The position numbers and the translations under genes are program-made. The notes beneath the pieces were generated by a model. That model was given only the letters and a program-made list of their open reading frames with translations. It had not been told where the DNA came from and did not search any database. From positions 4,085,001 through 4,149,000 of the forward strand of contig NZ_CP034443.1 of the NCBI RefSeq assembly GCF_003952365.1: 64,000 nt of DNA, read 5' to 3'. Shown here one piece after another: positions 63,626 to 64,000 of the stretch; within the stretch, counting starts at the first letter, position 1; each line of letters starts with the position of its first letter. Source of the DNA: Mesorhizobium sp. M9A.F.Ca.ET.002.03.1.2 (lineage in GTDB: Bacteria; Pseudomonadota; Alphaproteobacteria; Rhizobiales; Rhizobiaceae).

Positions 63626-64000
63626 TTACAGGCGGACGAAAGCGGTGAGCGGCAGATGATCGGAGGCAACCCGCGAAAGCGGGGTGTCGTGCGCTTCGAC
63701 GGTCGAGATCATGCCGTGTCGATTGGCCATGATCCGGTCGAGCGCCAGCAGCGGAAGGCTCGATGGAAAGGTGGGGACCGCCGGCGGCAAAAAACCAAAA
63801 GTCGTATGCAGCGTGTTCAGCGCGGAACGGTTTCCGAGCCGCCATTCGTTGAGGTCGCCGAGCAGCAATGTCGGCCTTTCGTCGGGGCTGTTCATGATGT
63901 CGAGCACGACACGGGCCTGTTCGGAGCGCGAGCGGCGCAGCAGACCGAGATGGGCTGCGATGACGCGCAGCGTCGGTTTCTCGTCGAGATCGATCTCGGC
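63626..64000 (-). CDS. Endonuclease/exonuclease/phosphatase family protein (partial)
   Basis: C-terminal 124 residues of an EEP-superfamily enzyme; the gene continues beyond the window end. LRVIAAHLGLLRRSRSEQ, TLLLGDLNEW (the GDxN motif) and the terminal SDHLPLTAFVRL with the catalytic Asp-His are visible. Family members are nucleases or phosphodiesterases; the rhizobial relatives are of unknown specificity. It converges on the GH127 gene with about 65 bp between. Confidence 0.88.
   Translation of the reverse strand, partial: AEIDLDEKPTLRVIAAHLGLLRRSRSEQARVVLDIMNSPDERPTLLLGDLNEWRLGNRSALNTLHTTFGFLPPAVPTFPSSLPLLALDRIMANRHGMISTVEAHDTPLSRVASDHLPLTAFVRL

Overview
The window reads as chromosome of a GC-rich alphaproteobacterium of the order Hyphomicrobiales, most likely Mesorhizobium or a near relative. 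This is an inference from gene content: a CIRCE-controlled groESL, a TIGR01459-type HAD protein next to ribF, ileS, tadA, rluB-rsmD, paired M16 peptidases, a TRAP and an ABC sugar operon, and class III cyclases fused to TPRs. Several families of short palindromic intergenic repeats of a rhizobial kind are also present. No tRNA, rRNA, CRISPR array or complete insertion sequence was seen.

Layout. 0-9.4 kb: LysE exporter, SnoaL-like protein, OsmC divergent from its likely TetR regulator over a double operator, groESL, a MarR-GNAT fusion, and a MarR/HlyD/MFS drug-efflux group. 9.4-19 kb: frameshifted CAP lipoprotein, adenylate cyclase-TPR protein, broken HxlR gene divergent from a GST, HxlR divergent from an SDR, a DUF2189-like membrane protein, a second LysE exporter and a TadG-like von Willebrand protein. 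19-34.8 kb: mostly housekeeping genes (HAD, ribF, HdeD, MipA/OmpV, a RES/Xre toxin-antitoxin pair, ileS, a lipoprotein, tadA, rluB, rsmD, two M16 peptidases and a patatin phospholipase).

34.7-43.5 kb is the most rearranged stretch. A module (patatin 3' end, response-regulator remnant, LuxR regulator, small secreted protein, c-type cytochrome) is present twice in the same order and orientation. The first copy keeps intact LuxR, secreted-protein and cytochrome genes. The second is fragmented, interrupted by a RibD/DHFR-like remnant and by an intact KtrB/KtrA potassium-uptake pair. A long coiled-coil protein of unknown function lies between the two copies.

43.5-50.2 kb: CapA-like protein, a TRAP operon (DctP-DctQ-DctM plus a 55-residue membrane protein) with a strong hairpin after dctP, an EamA exporter and a small lipoprotein. 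50.4-54.9 kb is a restriction-modification island that looks less GC-rich than its flanks: an HNH nuclease convergent with an MmeI-like type IIL enzyme. The last 56 bp of the HNH gene recur exactly beyond the MmeI-like gene, so that gene sits inside a direct repeat. 55.1-56.6 kb: a DUF6600-like protein with a repetitive charged tail. 57-63.6 kb: a LacI-regulated ABC sugar operon ending in a GH127 beta-L-arabinofuranosidase. The window ends inside an endonuclease/exonuclease/phosphatase gene.

Four genes or remnants (CAP protein, HxlR, rluB, response-regulator remnant) carry single-base length changes in short homopolymers. Such a cluster can be real decay but is also what sequencing error looks like, so those calls need read-level checking.
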